This document shows, piece by piece, positions 1-9,599 of a stretch of 64,000 bases of DNA (the first letter of the stretch is position 1; each line of letters opens with the position of its first letter). The notes beneath the pieces were generated by a model. The model had not been told where the DNA came from. It searched no databases and worked only from the letters and a program-made list of their open reading frames with translations. A program made the position numbers and the translations under genes. Origin of the DNA: Blattamonas nauphoetae (lineage: Eukaryota > Preaxostyla > Oxymonadida); contig JARBJD010000255.1 of NCBI GenBank assembly GCA_033064195.1, forward strand, positions 1 to 64,000, in the 5' to 3' direction.

Positions 1-263
1 GATCAGATCTTTTGTGTCTTTGTCGTAGACCATCACATCAGGAACTTTACCATATTTTTCCATTTTCACTTCCCAATTGTGTCCAGTTCGTTCAATATAT
101 TCCAATGCTGATGGAACACTACTGAGTGCAGAATTGAATTTGGTGCGAATGTCATCATCAGCAAAGATTTGTTTCATCGCATCTCTGGTTGCCTGTTCAT
201 ATCTCATTTTCGGTCTCTTCGCCTGTGCTTTCTTTGTGGTGGATTGAACTTTATATTTTCAGT
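1..263 (-). CDS. Conserved Polinton protein, partial at window edge
   Basis: Only the amino-terminal part of this gene is inside the window. It matches the start of the 305-residue protein at 9600-10517 in copy B, for example over the stretch reading ATCACATCAGGAACTT in both. The amino end is rich in lysine and arginine. I do not recognise a family. Its position next to the packaging ATPase, divergently transcribed, is the same in both copies and suggests a role in the virion or in DNA handling (inference). It is a fossil gene within Polinton copy A. Confidence 0.5.
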
Positions 264-323
264 CATGTTGTTTTCATACAAAATAAAAATGAAAACTACA
301 TTTTAAATGCAGATAAATCATAA

Positions 324-1221
324 ATGAAAAGATCAACATCGGCAAAACCTTTGGTTTCGCGGAGGGTGGAACCTTTCATTGACAGCATATGTGAATGCTA
401 AATTAAGTGAAGCATCAAACAGAAATGTTTCTCATGAAGTCCAATCACAAATACATCCAGACTTGAATTTCAATCGCAATAGTGTGAATGTCCTCGTTGG
501 AAACAGAGGAAGTGGAAAACCTTTAATGCTCTTCGAGAGGTTGCCAAGCTCCAGTCTTGCGTCGAAGACTGAGAATGTTCAAGTTCGGAATGAACTATTC
601 CATTTGTTCGTCTTCGTCACTGATAAGAACATTGATCCAACCTTCGATAAATTCAAACCAATACTGAACGTTCCATACGTGAAAGTGAAATATGATGAAG
701 CACTACCATTTCTCTTGGAACTGTCTCAATCGAAAGCTGCTTATGAAGAAATAATTGACAATCAATGGCAAGACAGAATTACTGATGAATGCAGAGATGA
801 ACTGTTCGATGCTCTGTACATTGATGATTTCTCAGTGAAGAATCTCCAAACGATTATCCTCCTTGATGACTGTCGTAGAATCCTAGGTGAACGGAGATCA
901 TCCAAAAATAGAATGACAATGATGGACTTGTTACTGGAAAATCGACAACCGAAATTCACTTTCTTTCTGACGATGCATGAGCTCTTCAGTTTGTCAGCAG
1001 ACATGAAGTCAAACATCGATTCAATGTGGATCTTTGGAGGGTTCAATAAAGAACGAATCAGCAGAGTCTATCCTCAGTTGAACTCACCAATTGACATTCG
1101 ACAATTCTGGAATGTCTATCAACGGAAACAAAAATGTGAAGCAATCATTCTTCGATACAATACTGATGGAGTAGCACTGAATGAGATCAACAAAGATGGA
1201 TTAATCAGAAGGGTCAGTTAA
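324..1221 (+). pseudogene. Polinton packaging ATPase, copy A
   Basis: This is the A32/FtsK-HerA-type genome-packaging ATPase of Polintons, which in living relatives pumps DNA into the capsid. Recognition rests on close similarity to the copy at 10579-11461, which shows a clear P-loop. The Walker B strand TIILLDDCRRI is visible here. It is the only visible Polinton gene on the + strand, and its 3' end overlaps that of the convergent coiled-coil gene by 21 bases. It is a broken fossil. Confidence 0.75.
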
Positions 1222-1551
1222 ATCTTGGATGAGATTACCAATCATCTCGTCAAGACTTCGAAGCCTCATGCTGAGAGTATCTGTCAACGTTCGTATTGAT
1301 TCTTCAATGTCTGATAATCTCTGATCAATCGAGGATTCACCTATGCTTTCATTACTTGATTTCCTAAGTGCTATCTCACCTCTTATTTTTGTTATTCTGT
1401 ATCCATCAATTTGAATCATCCTATTTAGTTTTTGAGTCGTCAATTCATTCAATTCCTTTCTGTTCTTTTCCAAATATCTCTGAAAGTCGTGGATGTTTGT
1501 GAACTCTTTCTGTTCAGGATCAAACGGTTCTAATATTTTCAGTGATGTCAT
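1201..1551 (-). CDS. Small coiled-coil Polinton protein, copy A
   Basis: This 116-residue acidic and basic mixed protein has long stretches compatible with coiled coil, around residues 25-50 and 75-112. An almost identical amino half is found in the 108-residue protein at 11441-11767. No family is recognised. It faces the ATPase gene tail to tail, and the last 21 bases of both genes are shared. Upstream of the start is the T-rich block TTTTATTT followed by the ATG, as at other genes of this element. Function is unknown; a small structural or regulatory virion protein is possible. Confidence 0.6.
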   Translation of the reverse strand: MTSLKILEPFDPEQKEFTNIHDFQRYLEKNRKELNELTTQKLNRMIQIDGYRITKIRGEIALRKSSNESIGESSIDQRLSDIEESIRTLTDTLSMRLRSLDEMIGNLIQDLTDPSD

Positions 1552-1587
1552 TTCACTGAAATAAAAACTACTGAAACAATTTCGAAA

Positions 1588-3614
1588 CTACACCACATTA
1601 AATTCATTAATGAACTCTGGTGACAAATCGTCGATGGAAGCAGCATGATATTTTGTGTGTTGAATAGGAACGTACACCACATTCGACAAACTGGTGAGTC
1701 CATTCAGTAATGATGCTACTACATTACCGTGTTTGTACTCAATAAATTGTCCCACGAATTGAAACTGTCTTCGCTTCTTCTGAAACTTGGCAGCAGTTTT
1801 GTTTAAATCTAGATGAATCAACAGAATGTTTCCTGGTTTGTATCGCCAAAGCATCTGTGTTGTCTGTTGTCTTTGGATGGTCTTCAATTGTTCTTCGCAA
1901 CGGGAGATGTACAGTGCTTCGATTTCACGATTGTTTTGTGCTTGCTGTGGAGTGAATTTATTCCAATACGCTCGATGTGGAGTCACCTTGTAATAGTTTA
2001 CCATCTGATTCATCAGCGAATGATTGGCCATCTGTGTTGCATTGTCTTGGAATCCATCTCTGATGGTTCTGATCACTCGATCGACAATTCGATTATGATT
2101 TGTGAATGGTGAACTCGTGAAATAAGTACTGACTTTCTGCTTCTTAAAATACGTTAATGCTTCATTACTTGTCCAAGCAGATTCTCCATCACCACGAATG
2201 TTGTTGACTTTGACACCACGATGATGAATGAGATCGTTGATTGCAGTCTTGACTTTGCTCCATGATTTATCAAGAACAGGAATGACTACCAGATATTTTG
2301 TGTTGATGTTGATGGCAAAGAGATAATCTGAAGAACTGTTTTCGACGTTGGTGATTGAATGAAAACAAGATCAATTTCCCATGATCCTGACTTCGGTGAG
2401 AAATAGGGTCGATCACACTTCTGAGGAATCTTTTTGTCTGATGTCTGATGTGGATCTCCAGTGATGTCTTTTGACATAAATTGCATCTTTGATCGAAATG
2501 GATATGATATTTTTTCAACCGGTCTTGTCATCGGTGATCCATTGACTATATTTGCTCGTTGTTTTTCCCGTAAGTTCATTGTTTGCTTTGGATTTGCTTG
2601 ACTCCATCGATGAACATATTCCTCATACCAATCGTGAAATGATCGTCCCCCATACGGGATTTGTTTAGGATGAGCAAGAATGAAATCAGTGTCATCACTA
2701 TCAACAGCTCTGGGTATGTGTGATAAAATAAACAAGTCATGATTCATCTTCTTCGAATCAACAATCTGTTTTGAAATGAATTGTTCCATTCGTTGTTGAT
2801 TATCCATGATTGAGTTCTCTGCTTTGATTTGTTCATCTTCTGAATTGTCTTTTTGCTGATGATCAAACATTCCTTTCATCACTTCCAACTTATCGAGGAC
2901 TTGTCGTGTGGTTAATTCCGTTCCTATTCTCTCTGATGGATTCATTGACACAATGTCCGGCACCTGTGAAATAGTCAGAAATACATCTTCGTTAAACCTT
3001 CTCTCCCTCATCAATGGGTCGAAGCCAAAATGAGAATGTGATGGTCTCGCCTCTGCGAGGCTTCGATCCCGACTGGGATCGAGTTTCAAACGTCTCTTTT
3101 TCCCAGGTCTGATTGATGATGAAAGTGTTGAATCGAGTCTCGCCTCTGCGAGGCTTCGATCCCGACTGGAGTCGACAGACATTTGCGTTGGAATCGTTGT
3201 TGGTGTAGTCTCGCCACTGCGAGGCTTCGAACCCGACAGGGGTCGAGTTGTTGGCAGAGTTGGTATCGCTGGTTGTCCAAAATGTATTTGATTGACTTCA
3301 TAGTAAAATTGTTGATACGCTTGATATGCTCGTTCAGCGGTGATATCGTCAATATTTTTTCCTGTGAATCCGTTTACAAACAATTGTACAACTCTTCTTC
3401 CATCGGCAAGTGACAAATTTGGAGATAGATCTCCCGTCAACCAATCATTAAAATATGTGTAATCATCTGCGTCATTTTCTCTCCATCCATCTTTGGTATG
3501 ATAGACGGGTAAAATTTGAGTTGGATCATTTCTGACATTGCTTATTGAGCTTCGACGGTGTTGTGTGTGGGTAGCAAGGTTTTTGAGAATTGCCCTGATT
3601 TTGGGATCATCCAT
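1588..3614 (-). pseudogene. Polinton rve-type integrase, copy A
   Basis: This is a retrovirus-like (rve) DDE integrase of the Polinton type. It would join the element's ends to target DNA. It aligns along its length with the 655-residue integrase of copy B. Shared landmarks are the strand WEIDLVFIQ, which carries the first acidic residue, the segment TNHNRIVDRVIRT near the third acidic position, and a C-terminal beta-rich part around FVGQFIEYKHGNVV. The amino half contains three in-frame copies of a 40-bp palindromic repeat (3044-3247), encoding RDRSLAEAR-like peptides. The gene is broken (about one break) and is treated as a fossil. Its start lies 24 bases from the end of the polymerase gene. 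Confidence 0.8.
3044..3247. repeat. Three copies of a palindromic mini-repeat (40 bp)
   Basis: Copies lie at 3044-3083, 3137-3176 and 3208-3247. Each reads GTCTCGCCTCTGCGAGGC then TTCGATCCCGACTGGGATCG, with small variation. Each forms two hairpins, GCCTC/GAGGC and TCGATCCC/GGGATCGA. On the minus strand they stay in frame inside the integrase region and add a peptide close to RDRSLAEAR. Related copies are at 8817-8860, in inverted orientation, and degraded at 13462-13490. Confidence 0.85.
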
Positions 3615-3637
3615 TTATTCAAAAATAAAGTTTGCAT

Positions 3638-6600
3638 TTATTCAATTTTGTAATCCGCTGCTTTCAGTCCATGAATGAATGGAGGACACGATTCATTTTC
3701 CAGTACGATTGCCTTCAGATGAATTCCACTGAGACTGAGTTTCTGTTGTTGTATTTTAGCAATTTCAAATCCGTTCGTATCCTCTTCAATATTGGTTCTT
3801 CTCGTCTGGAAGTTCAATGTTGTAGTCACAGTTTTCTCTCCATTGAGGCACTTCACATAGTCGTCACTTGTGATGTTTGTTTTCTTTAATGACACTCCTT
3901 TGATCTTGCATTTCTCATCGAGAGAGTAACACTTGGGTGCAAGACAGATCATCTGTTCACCTTCCTTTTCAATCGCTAATCCCAACAGCTTCTTCTCATC
4001 TTCGACTCCCTTTTCAGGATTGGGAAACCATTCATATTTGTGTGCCTCATAGAATTCTTTGTCAGCAATAACGTGTTCAAATTGTTGATGAATTCCAGCA
4101 TTTGGATCTCCACTAATTGCCCAATATGCAGAGTCAGTGTCTCCCTCACAAAAGTGAATCTTGTTCATGTCTAGGCATTTATACATGAAGTTGTAGATGA
4201 AATTCAGATACCAGAACTTGGCATTGTCGAGTGTGAACACTGCTTCTTGCAGACATGTTTTGCATGATGCTTTCTCTCGATCTTCAATCACAATGTAGTT
4301 GTCCTCATTGATCTCTCTTGTCGCTACAAATCCTTTCATCATTTGCTTCAGGTATGTTCTCTTCTCATTGCAGATTGTGATTGAGTTGTACTTCTCAGTG
4401 TTCATTCCATCGTATCCGTAACTTCCATTCAAGTTCGTCTTACAGAACTGTTCTTTTCCTTTGTTTCCAACCTTCATTGCTTCAATTCTATCATTCATGA
4501 ACGAGGTCACGAATGGTTCAAATCCAGCATGTCTCGAGAACACCATCACACTCTTAATGTCATCAATAATGAAGTGACAGTAGTCGATGAGGAACCACAG
4601 ATTGTATGTCGAAAAGAACATATACTGATCGTGAGTGCTCAAGAGTTGAGTCAGCTTCCGTTGTTTGTCATCAGTCTTCAATCCATGTTTCTTCATCAGT
4701 GAATATGTCTTCTCTCCAATGTTTTCTTCTGTCGTATTGACAATGATGTTTCTGAAGATTGGTGGGAAGTTAATGAAATCATTTATATGCTTCTCGTCGA
4801 TATGTCCTTTTAATTCTGCAACAAATAGTGTCTTCTGATTTTTGTCTTCGATAATCTTCCGGCATTCTTTATCTCCTGTTGCGGTGAATAAGCATCGTCC
4901 TGGCATGTACATTCTGTGATTAGTGTATGGATTGTTTTTGTTCTTGATTGAGGAGAAAGCACTTGGATAGAGGGAATTAAAGTCAACACCACAAACGTGA
5001 GTCATGATGTGTTCAGTATCGGTTGATTTGACAACACCATCTTCAAATGAGAAGTGATTGATTGGTGTCACGTCTTTGATATTCTGTCGATGTTGAACAT
5101 TCGATAATCCACCAGTAACTGCTGCTCTCAGTTTGTGATATGTTTGCTCATGTGTCAGAGTCATTGGTAATGATTTCCAGATGCAGTACTTCTTGAGTTG
5201 AATTCTCAATCGTGTGAGATGCTCATCCTTGTCTGACTTGTAGGTGTTGCAGTAATCACAGCAGATCTTCACGTTCTCTTTTGAATGACCTTTTGCATTG
5301 TCGATTCTGTCCAACGTTGGTCGCACTGCTTGTGAGAAACTGCTTTTGCAAATGTAACAACATTTTTGACATTCATTTACGAACCATTCGTAGTCAGATT
5401 CAATGACATTGTTGTCAGTACTGCGATGAGCTTTCATGTCTTGATACCTGTATCCTTCAACTTTGTATTTCCAGTATTGTTTTGTGATTTTGATTGGACC
5501 AGATTCGTCACATTCATTATAGTCAGCATCTATGTCAAAGTCTTTGTACGCACATGCATATTTGATTGCAGAAGCATTCGCTGACAGTGAGAGATTGTGC
5601 AACATGTCCACTTTGTATTGGAAGTTCAGATCGATCAGATTGTCCAGTGGTGCAATCATGCATTCGACGTCTCTGATGTTGTAGAATTTCAGATATTCCC
5701 ATCTGTTCTTAAATCCTTGTTTGTTCCAATCATCAAGGTACAATTGATAATCAGTCTCTGACATTTCACTATTGTTCAGACTGGAGTAGAATTCATATTT
5801 AGAGAATGGTTCAGGTTTGCTCAGCACTGTATCGTAGTCTGATGAATCAAATGATTCGTAAGCGAAGAATGATTTCTGCAGAGTGGTGTTTCCTCCAAAA
5901 GCCTTCACTGCATTATCCAATGTCATTGGTCCTGTGTACGACATCATATCTATGAATCGAAGAACTTGCTGCGTCTTCTCATGTCTGATCAATACTTGTT
6001 TGTACTTCGTTGTTGATCCAAGGAAGCTCACGACTTTCCAATCCTTGTCAACGAGATCACGGAAGATGAGATTGATGTCGAATCTTGAACTATTGAATCC
6101 TATGACACTGACTTCATTCTGAGATGGAATCTCTGGGTCTTCGTAGTAGTTGTCCTCTCGTACTGTCTCAGCATATTTGAAGAGTTCTCTGATCCATTGC
6201 TTCACAAAATCCTTTCCATCTCGAAGATCAAAGTAGATTGACTTCACTCCTGATTTTGTCTTAATTGCTGATGCGACGGAGAGAGGCTTCAAATGTGAGA
6301 TCAACTGAGTATTATCATCAGAGAATAGATTGTCAAGAATGAGATCTTCCATCGTTTCGAAATCGTAAGTGATGTAGTACTGTGTTGGTTTGAATTCGTC
6401 TTGTCTTTTGTGTGCCATCAGAAATTCATGGGTCTTATTGTTGAGAATATGTGGAACATACGGTCTTGGTGTACGATCGAGGGAGATCTTCTTCACATGT
6501 TTTCCATCAAGTTCTTTGCATTCTGCTAAATGCTTCTCATAGTATCTCTTGAAGTTTGTATCTTTCACTTGAAATCCTCTTGATTGACAATAAGGACACA

Positions 6601-7981
6601 GTTTATTTCCAGTGATTTTCTCAGGATCAACAATGAACATCACATGGACGAGAGTTGCAGTGAGAGGAATCATCAGGATGGGGAGAACTTTTGAATCATC
6701 ATTCTCGTTGATGTACGATTGACTGAGGAAGTAACGTTTCTTATCTTCATCGTATTCATAGATGTGAACTGTGATGTTGAATTTTGATATTGCTTTCTCC
6801 ATATCACAAGCAATATCAAAGCCAGGATAATTGCGTAAATACTCCGTTAATTGATGTGATCGAAGGTGTGTAAGATTCTCAAATTCTGCAAACAGTTTGT
6901 ACGCTTCTGTGTTTCTCATATTGATTGAGATTTTCTTGCCAGGAATTTCAGGAAGTGTGAGGAACGATAATGATTGAAAGAAGCAAATGTTGAACTCAGA
7001 ATCAATGTACCGAATGTTTCTCGTTTTGATGTGTTCACAAAGGATGACAATCGCTTTCCCTGCCACTGGAAATCGATACACAGCAACAAGAATGGAATGG
7101 AAAGCAATGAACATTGTTTTCGTATCCATGAGTGTTCTCTCTTGTGATTCCTTGATGAGATTGATTGCATATTTGGAATACTCATTGATATCCGGCTCGT
7201 TTCTGATCACCGTCGGAAAACTCTTCGATGAATTCTCCAGTTCTGGTCTGAAATCGTTGTACAGCGTCTCATCACCATCTTTTCTTTCAACAATCTTTCC
7301 AAAATCGATGCTGATCTTGAATGGATGATCCTTCTCTTTGTCGTACACATATTTGATGAAGGTGGTGATTTCCTCAACAGTTTTCAAATGATTGTGGAAG
7401 TACAACTGATAAGGTTTTCCATTAGCATTAACCTTATCAACCTCGTTCTTTTTGAACTTCTTTCGTGCCTTCAAAAAACAGGAATCAAATGCAGTTTTGT
7501 TTCGTGGTTCCGCAAGTAAAATACATTCCTTGAATCCATCGAAGTGCTTCACTTCTCTGTTTTCCATTTGTTCATTTTTCTTTTGAATGATCAGTAGATT
7601 CTTCATCCAATGATCCACCAATTTCTCCTCAATCGACTTCAGTTTCCGTGTGATTTTGAACACTTCCCTTTTCAATTCAGTTTCGTTAATTCTCGGATGT
7701 GCTTTCATGTCCATGAACATGACATTGTGATCCTCAGTCGACATCTCTCGTCTGTTTTTCACTTCTTTCAGAAACAAACGAAGATTGGAGAAGGTGAGAT
7801 TTGTTGTTGGATATGGAAACTCTACATCTCGGTGTCGTAGCATTGAAAGGAGAAATGAATAATGATGTTGATAGTATGTACTATTTGGATTGTATGTTCG
7901 ACCATCATCAAATCTGAAAACTGTATTTGGAAATAGTTCTTGAATTTGTCGAATATCATTTTTACGTGAGACTGTTGTCAT
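3638..7981 (-). CDS. Protein-primed DNA polymerase B of Polinton copy A
   Basis: This 1447-residue family B polymerase of the protein-primed type would replicate the element from its ends. The 3'-5' exonuclease part shows Exo I (TYDFETMED, about residue 540), Exo II (GFNSSRFDINL) and Exo III (FYNIRDVECM). The polymerase part shows motif A (VDFNSLYPSA, about residue 1000), motif B (KTNLNGSYGYDG, about 1185) and motif C (EGDTDSAYW, about 1280). Between Exo III and motif A lies a zinc-binding HNH-like segment near residue 880, with CYIC, LDRIDNAKGHS and CCDYCN. The first 500 residues have no motif I recognise and may hold the terminal-protein part (inference). The reading frame is open end to end, unlike the copy in B. 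TTTTTTAATTTGTAG lies just upstream of the ATG. Confidence 0.93.
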   Translation of the reverse strand: MTTVSRKNDIRQIQELFPNTVFRFDDGRTYNPNSTYYQHHYSFLLSMLRHRDVEFPYPTTNLTFSNLRLFLKEVKNRREMSTEDHNVMFMDMKAHPRINETELKREVFKITRKLKSIEEKLVDHWMKNLLIIQKKNEQMENREVKHFDGFKECILLAEPRNKTAFDSCFLKARKKFKKNEVDKVNANGKPYQLYFHNHLKTVEEITTFIKYVYDKEKDHPFKISIDFGKIVERKDGDETLYNDFRPELENSSKSFPTVIRNEPDINEYSKYAINLIKESQERTLMDTKTMFIAFHSILVAVYRFPVAGKAIVILCEHIKTRNIRYIDSEFNICFFQSLSFLTLPEIPGKKISINMRNTEAYKLFAEFENLTHLRSHQLTEYLRNYPGFDIACDMEKAISKFNITVHIYEYDEDKKRYFLSQSYINENDDSKVLPILMIPLTATLVHVMFIVDPEKITGNKLCPYCQSRGFQVKDTNFKRYYEKHLAECKELDGKHVKKISLDRTPRPYVPHILNNKTHEFLMAHKRQDEFKPTQYYITYDFETMEDLILDNLFSDDNTQLISHLKPLSVASAIKTKSGVKSIYFDLRDGKDFVKQWIRELFKYAETVREDNYYEDPEIPSQNEVSVIGFNSSRFDINLIFRDLVDKDWKVVSFLGSTTKYKQVLIRHEKTQQVLRFIDMMSYTGPMTLDNAVKAFGGNTTLQKSFFAYESFDSSDYDTVLSKPEPFSKYEFYSSLNNSEMSETDYQLYLDDWNKQGFKNRWEYLKFYNIRDVECMIAPLDNLIDLNFQYKVDMLHNLSLSANASAIKYACAYKDFDIDADYNECDESGPIKITKQYWKYKVEGYRYQDMKAHRSTDNNVIESDYEWFVNECQKCCYICKSSFSQAVRPTLDRIDNAKGHSKENVKICCDYCNTYKSDKDEHLTRLRIQLKKYCIWKSLPMTLTHEQTYHKLRAAVTGGLSNVQHRQNIKDVTPINHFSFEDGVVKSTDTEHIMTHVCGVDFNSLYPSAFSSIKNKNNPYTNHRMYMPGRCLFTATGDKECRKIIEDKNQKTLFVAELKGHIDEKHINDFINFPPIFRNIIVNTTEENIGEKTYSLMKKHGLKTDDKQRKLTQLLSTHDQYMFFSTYNLWFLIDYCHFIIDDIKSVMVFSRHAGFEPFVTSFMNDRIEAMKVGNKGKEQFCKTNLNGSYGYDGMNTEKYNSITICNEKRTYLKQMMKGFVATREINEDNYIVIEDREKASCKTCLQEAVFTLDNAKFWYLNFIYNFMYKCLDMNKIHFCEGDTDSAYWAISGDPNAGIHQQFEHVIADKEFYEAHKYEWFPNPEKGVEDEKKLLGLAIEKEGEQMICLAPKCYSLDEKCKIKGVSLKKTNITSDDYVKCLNGEKTVTTTLNFQTRRTNIEEDTNGFEIAKIQQQKLSLSGIHLKAIVLENESCPPFIHGLKAADYKIE

Positions 7982-8024
7982 TTACTACAAATTAAAAAAT
8001 AAAAAAATAAAAAAAGATTCGTCA

Positions 8025-8414
8025 TTATTTTTGATTTCTCAAAGGTGGTTTATTCTTCGCTTTCAACCATGAATCGAGTCGAATTCGGTAAACGTTATCA
8101 TCTCCAATCACCCGATACGTGAACGGTGTGAGCACTTGCTTGTACTCACCAACAAGCTCACAGTTGTATTTCCTCAGTTCGTTTTCAACAAATGATTGAG
8201 TGTAGTGTCGACGTTGTGACTTGTGAGGTCGATTACCTTGATTCCACAACTTCGGTTTTATCCTCCATTCGACGTCATCGTGAACATACGTCACCGGTGT
8301 TGACCCGTGAATGTAATCAGAAACGAGTTCACAATTCTCCTTTTTCATCGACTCAATCAACGCTTGCTTTGCATTCGTTCGACGTCTTTGGTTATAAGTG
8401 TCGGTTGCATTCAT
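8025..8414 (-). CDS. Two-repeat modular DNA-binding-like protein, copy A
   Basis: This 129-residue protein is built of two copies of a module of about 55 residues. Each reads roughly ENCELVSDY, then TPVTYVHDDVEWRIKP, then LW or WL with basic residues. The second copy has KYNCELVGEY and TPFTYR. The pattern of 'elv-eY ... y-h-g--w-i-p--w' resembles the small modules found beside homing-type and very-short-patch nucleases in phages and giant viruses (DUF723-like; family assignment is inference). It lies directly upstream of the polymerase in both Polinton copies, so a role in DNA binding or replication is plausible. The start is preceded by TTTTTTTATTTGGTAC. Confidence 0.65.
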   Translation of the reverse strand: MNATDTYNQRRRTNAKQALIESMKKENCELVSDYIHGSTPVTYVHDDVEWRIKPKLWNQGNRPHKSQRRHYTQSFVENELRKYNCELVGEYKQVLTPFTYRVIGDDNVYRIRLDSWLKAKNKPPLRNQK

Positions 8415-9085
8415 TTAGTACCAAATAAAAAAAATGAAAAAAATAAAAATTAAAACATCCATAACTTTTTAACCACTGATCCGATTTCAATAATTCCTCC
8501 ACCAATGAATTCACCGTGTCGGATATGGCCTTGTATGAAAATATTTTCAAGATCTAAAAATATGTCCATATGTCTGTCTGTCCACGTTTTTGGTCAATGA
8601 ATTTTTGGACCCCATTATCGGGGCCCACGGGGCCCACCTGGAATTTCGAGGAATTTGTGCGAATAATCCATGTATAGTGACTTTTTCTATATGCAAAATC
8701 GAGTCCTCGATCGATTGCGAGTGGTTTCGAGTCTGGATCTCCGTTGGTTGTCAAGATATGGCCGTTTTTCAAAAATTATGATCCAATTTTTCGATTTTTT
8801 GACTACAGAACGGTACAGATCTCGCCCCCTGGCGGGTTCGAAGCCTCGCTGAGGCGAGACTCCACGAATACTTCACCGATTTTGATCCGGTTTCTATTGA
8901 TCGATGACTCTCACCGTCATTCAAACATATATTTTTTTCAACATTTTTGTCAAAATTTCATTCAAATTTTCACTCCATACACACGAAGAAAAACACTGTT
9001 TTTGATGAAGTCACTGAGAACAAATGACGAAAGATGGCGCTTTTCACCACTTTTTCAATGTGGTTCCCAATTCGTTCTATACACT
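8415..9085. repeat. Right terminal arm of Polinton copy A
   Basis: This is a non-coding terminal region. From about 8765 to 9085 it follows the order of sequence seen at 22780-23188 in copy B. Shared blocks include CGGTAC, TCCACGAAT, ACCGATTTT, GATCGATGACTC (GATCGACGACTC in B) and GGTTCCCAA. The outer end reads CTATACACT. These shared blocks are the expected terminal repeat sequence. A 44-bp palindromic mini-repeat at 8817-8860 is present in A but not in B. Weak open frames here have no recognisable product. Confidence 0.7.
8817..8860. repeat. Palindromic mini-repeat in a Polinton terminal arm
   Basis: This is an inverted copy of the repeat seen at 3044-3247, reading GGCGGGTTCGAAGCCTCG and GAGGCGAGAC. 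It is flanked by CGGTAC on the left and TCCACGAAT on the right. In copy B these two flanks are separated by only a few bases (22804-22815). This repeat is therefore a clean small insertion relative to B. Confidence 0.75.
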
Positions 9086-9544
9086 ACGTAGGCACTTGTC
9101 AGACAAATCATCCAGTTCGATCACCACATCATTGATTCCAGTGAGAGTCGCAATCAGAGCACATAAATCACTTTGGTTTGTAATCAGTTTCTTCGATGGT
9201 TCAATGAGATTATTCAATAGTTTCTTTTCGCAAGCGAATGCATTCTTGTAGACGAGCAGGAGCTGATCTTTGAATGCCGTGATATTTGATGTATATTCTC
9301 TTCGTGGTATAGAACGACTCTGAATGGGGGCTGATGGATATGTCTCCAGTGGTGGATCGTAAGCTCCACGTTCATTTGTGACCACAGGCTCAGAGCATAC
9401 TCTTTCCATCTCCATCTTCGATCCTCTATTATCTACACCAGCTTTGCTCCTATCCTCGATGATGACATTGTTGGTGATTGATGTTGGTACTGAAGAAGAA
9501 CTTGTGTGTTTCGTAAATTGACAACTTAGAATTGGTTGCATCAC
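9077..9544 (-). pseudogene. Hypothetical Polinton protein interrupted by copy A
   Basis: This frame of about 155 residues begins at 9544 and runs into the right end of Polinton copy A at 9085, so its true carboxyl end is not visible here. The middle is rich in serine and proline, and the second half (around KNAFACEKKLLNNLIEP) looks helical. No family is recognised. The start is preceded by TTTTTATTTTTATAG, as at the neighbouring element genes. A virion-associated role is only a guess from position. Confidence 0.45.
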
Positions 9545-9599
9545 TTTCTATAAAAATAAAAAATATATATTAATGTTTTTAATCACTCTTTTCTTTCTG

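Larger units (their letters stand above)
1..9085. mobile_element. Polinton (Maverick) copy A, right part
   Basis: This is a fossil Polinton, cut by the left edge of the window. Visible parts from left to right are the end of a hypothetical gene, the packaging ATPase, a coiled-coil gene, an rve integrase, a protein-primed DNA polymerase B, a modular-repeat gene and a non-coding terminal arm. The right end is placed at 9085. There the inverted terminus begins AGTGTATAG and matches the terminus of copy B (AGTATAGTAG at 23188), and both share TTGGGAACC further in. Polinton ends typically start with AG. The next six bases (ACGTAG) would be the target duplication, but its partner lies outside the window. 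The element is broken, with roughly three visible breaks, while its polymerase gene looks whole. It lies inside copy B, so it is younger than copy B. No capsid gene is visible in this part. Confidence 0.85.

Noticed and set aside
8822-8850. tRNA-like GGGTTCGAAGCC (B-box-like) sequence
   Set aside because: No tRNA clover-leaf could be drawn around it; it is part of the palindromic mini-repeat.
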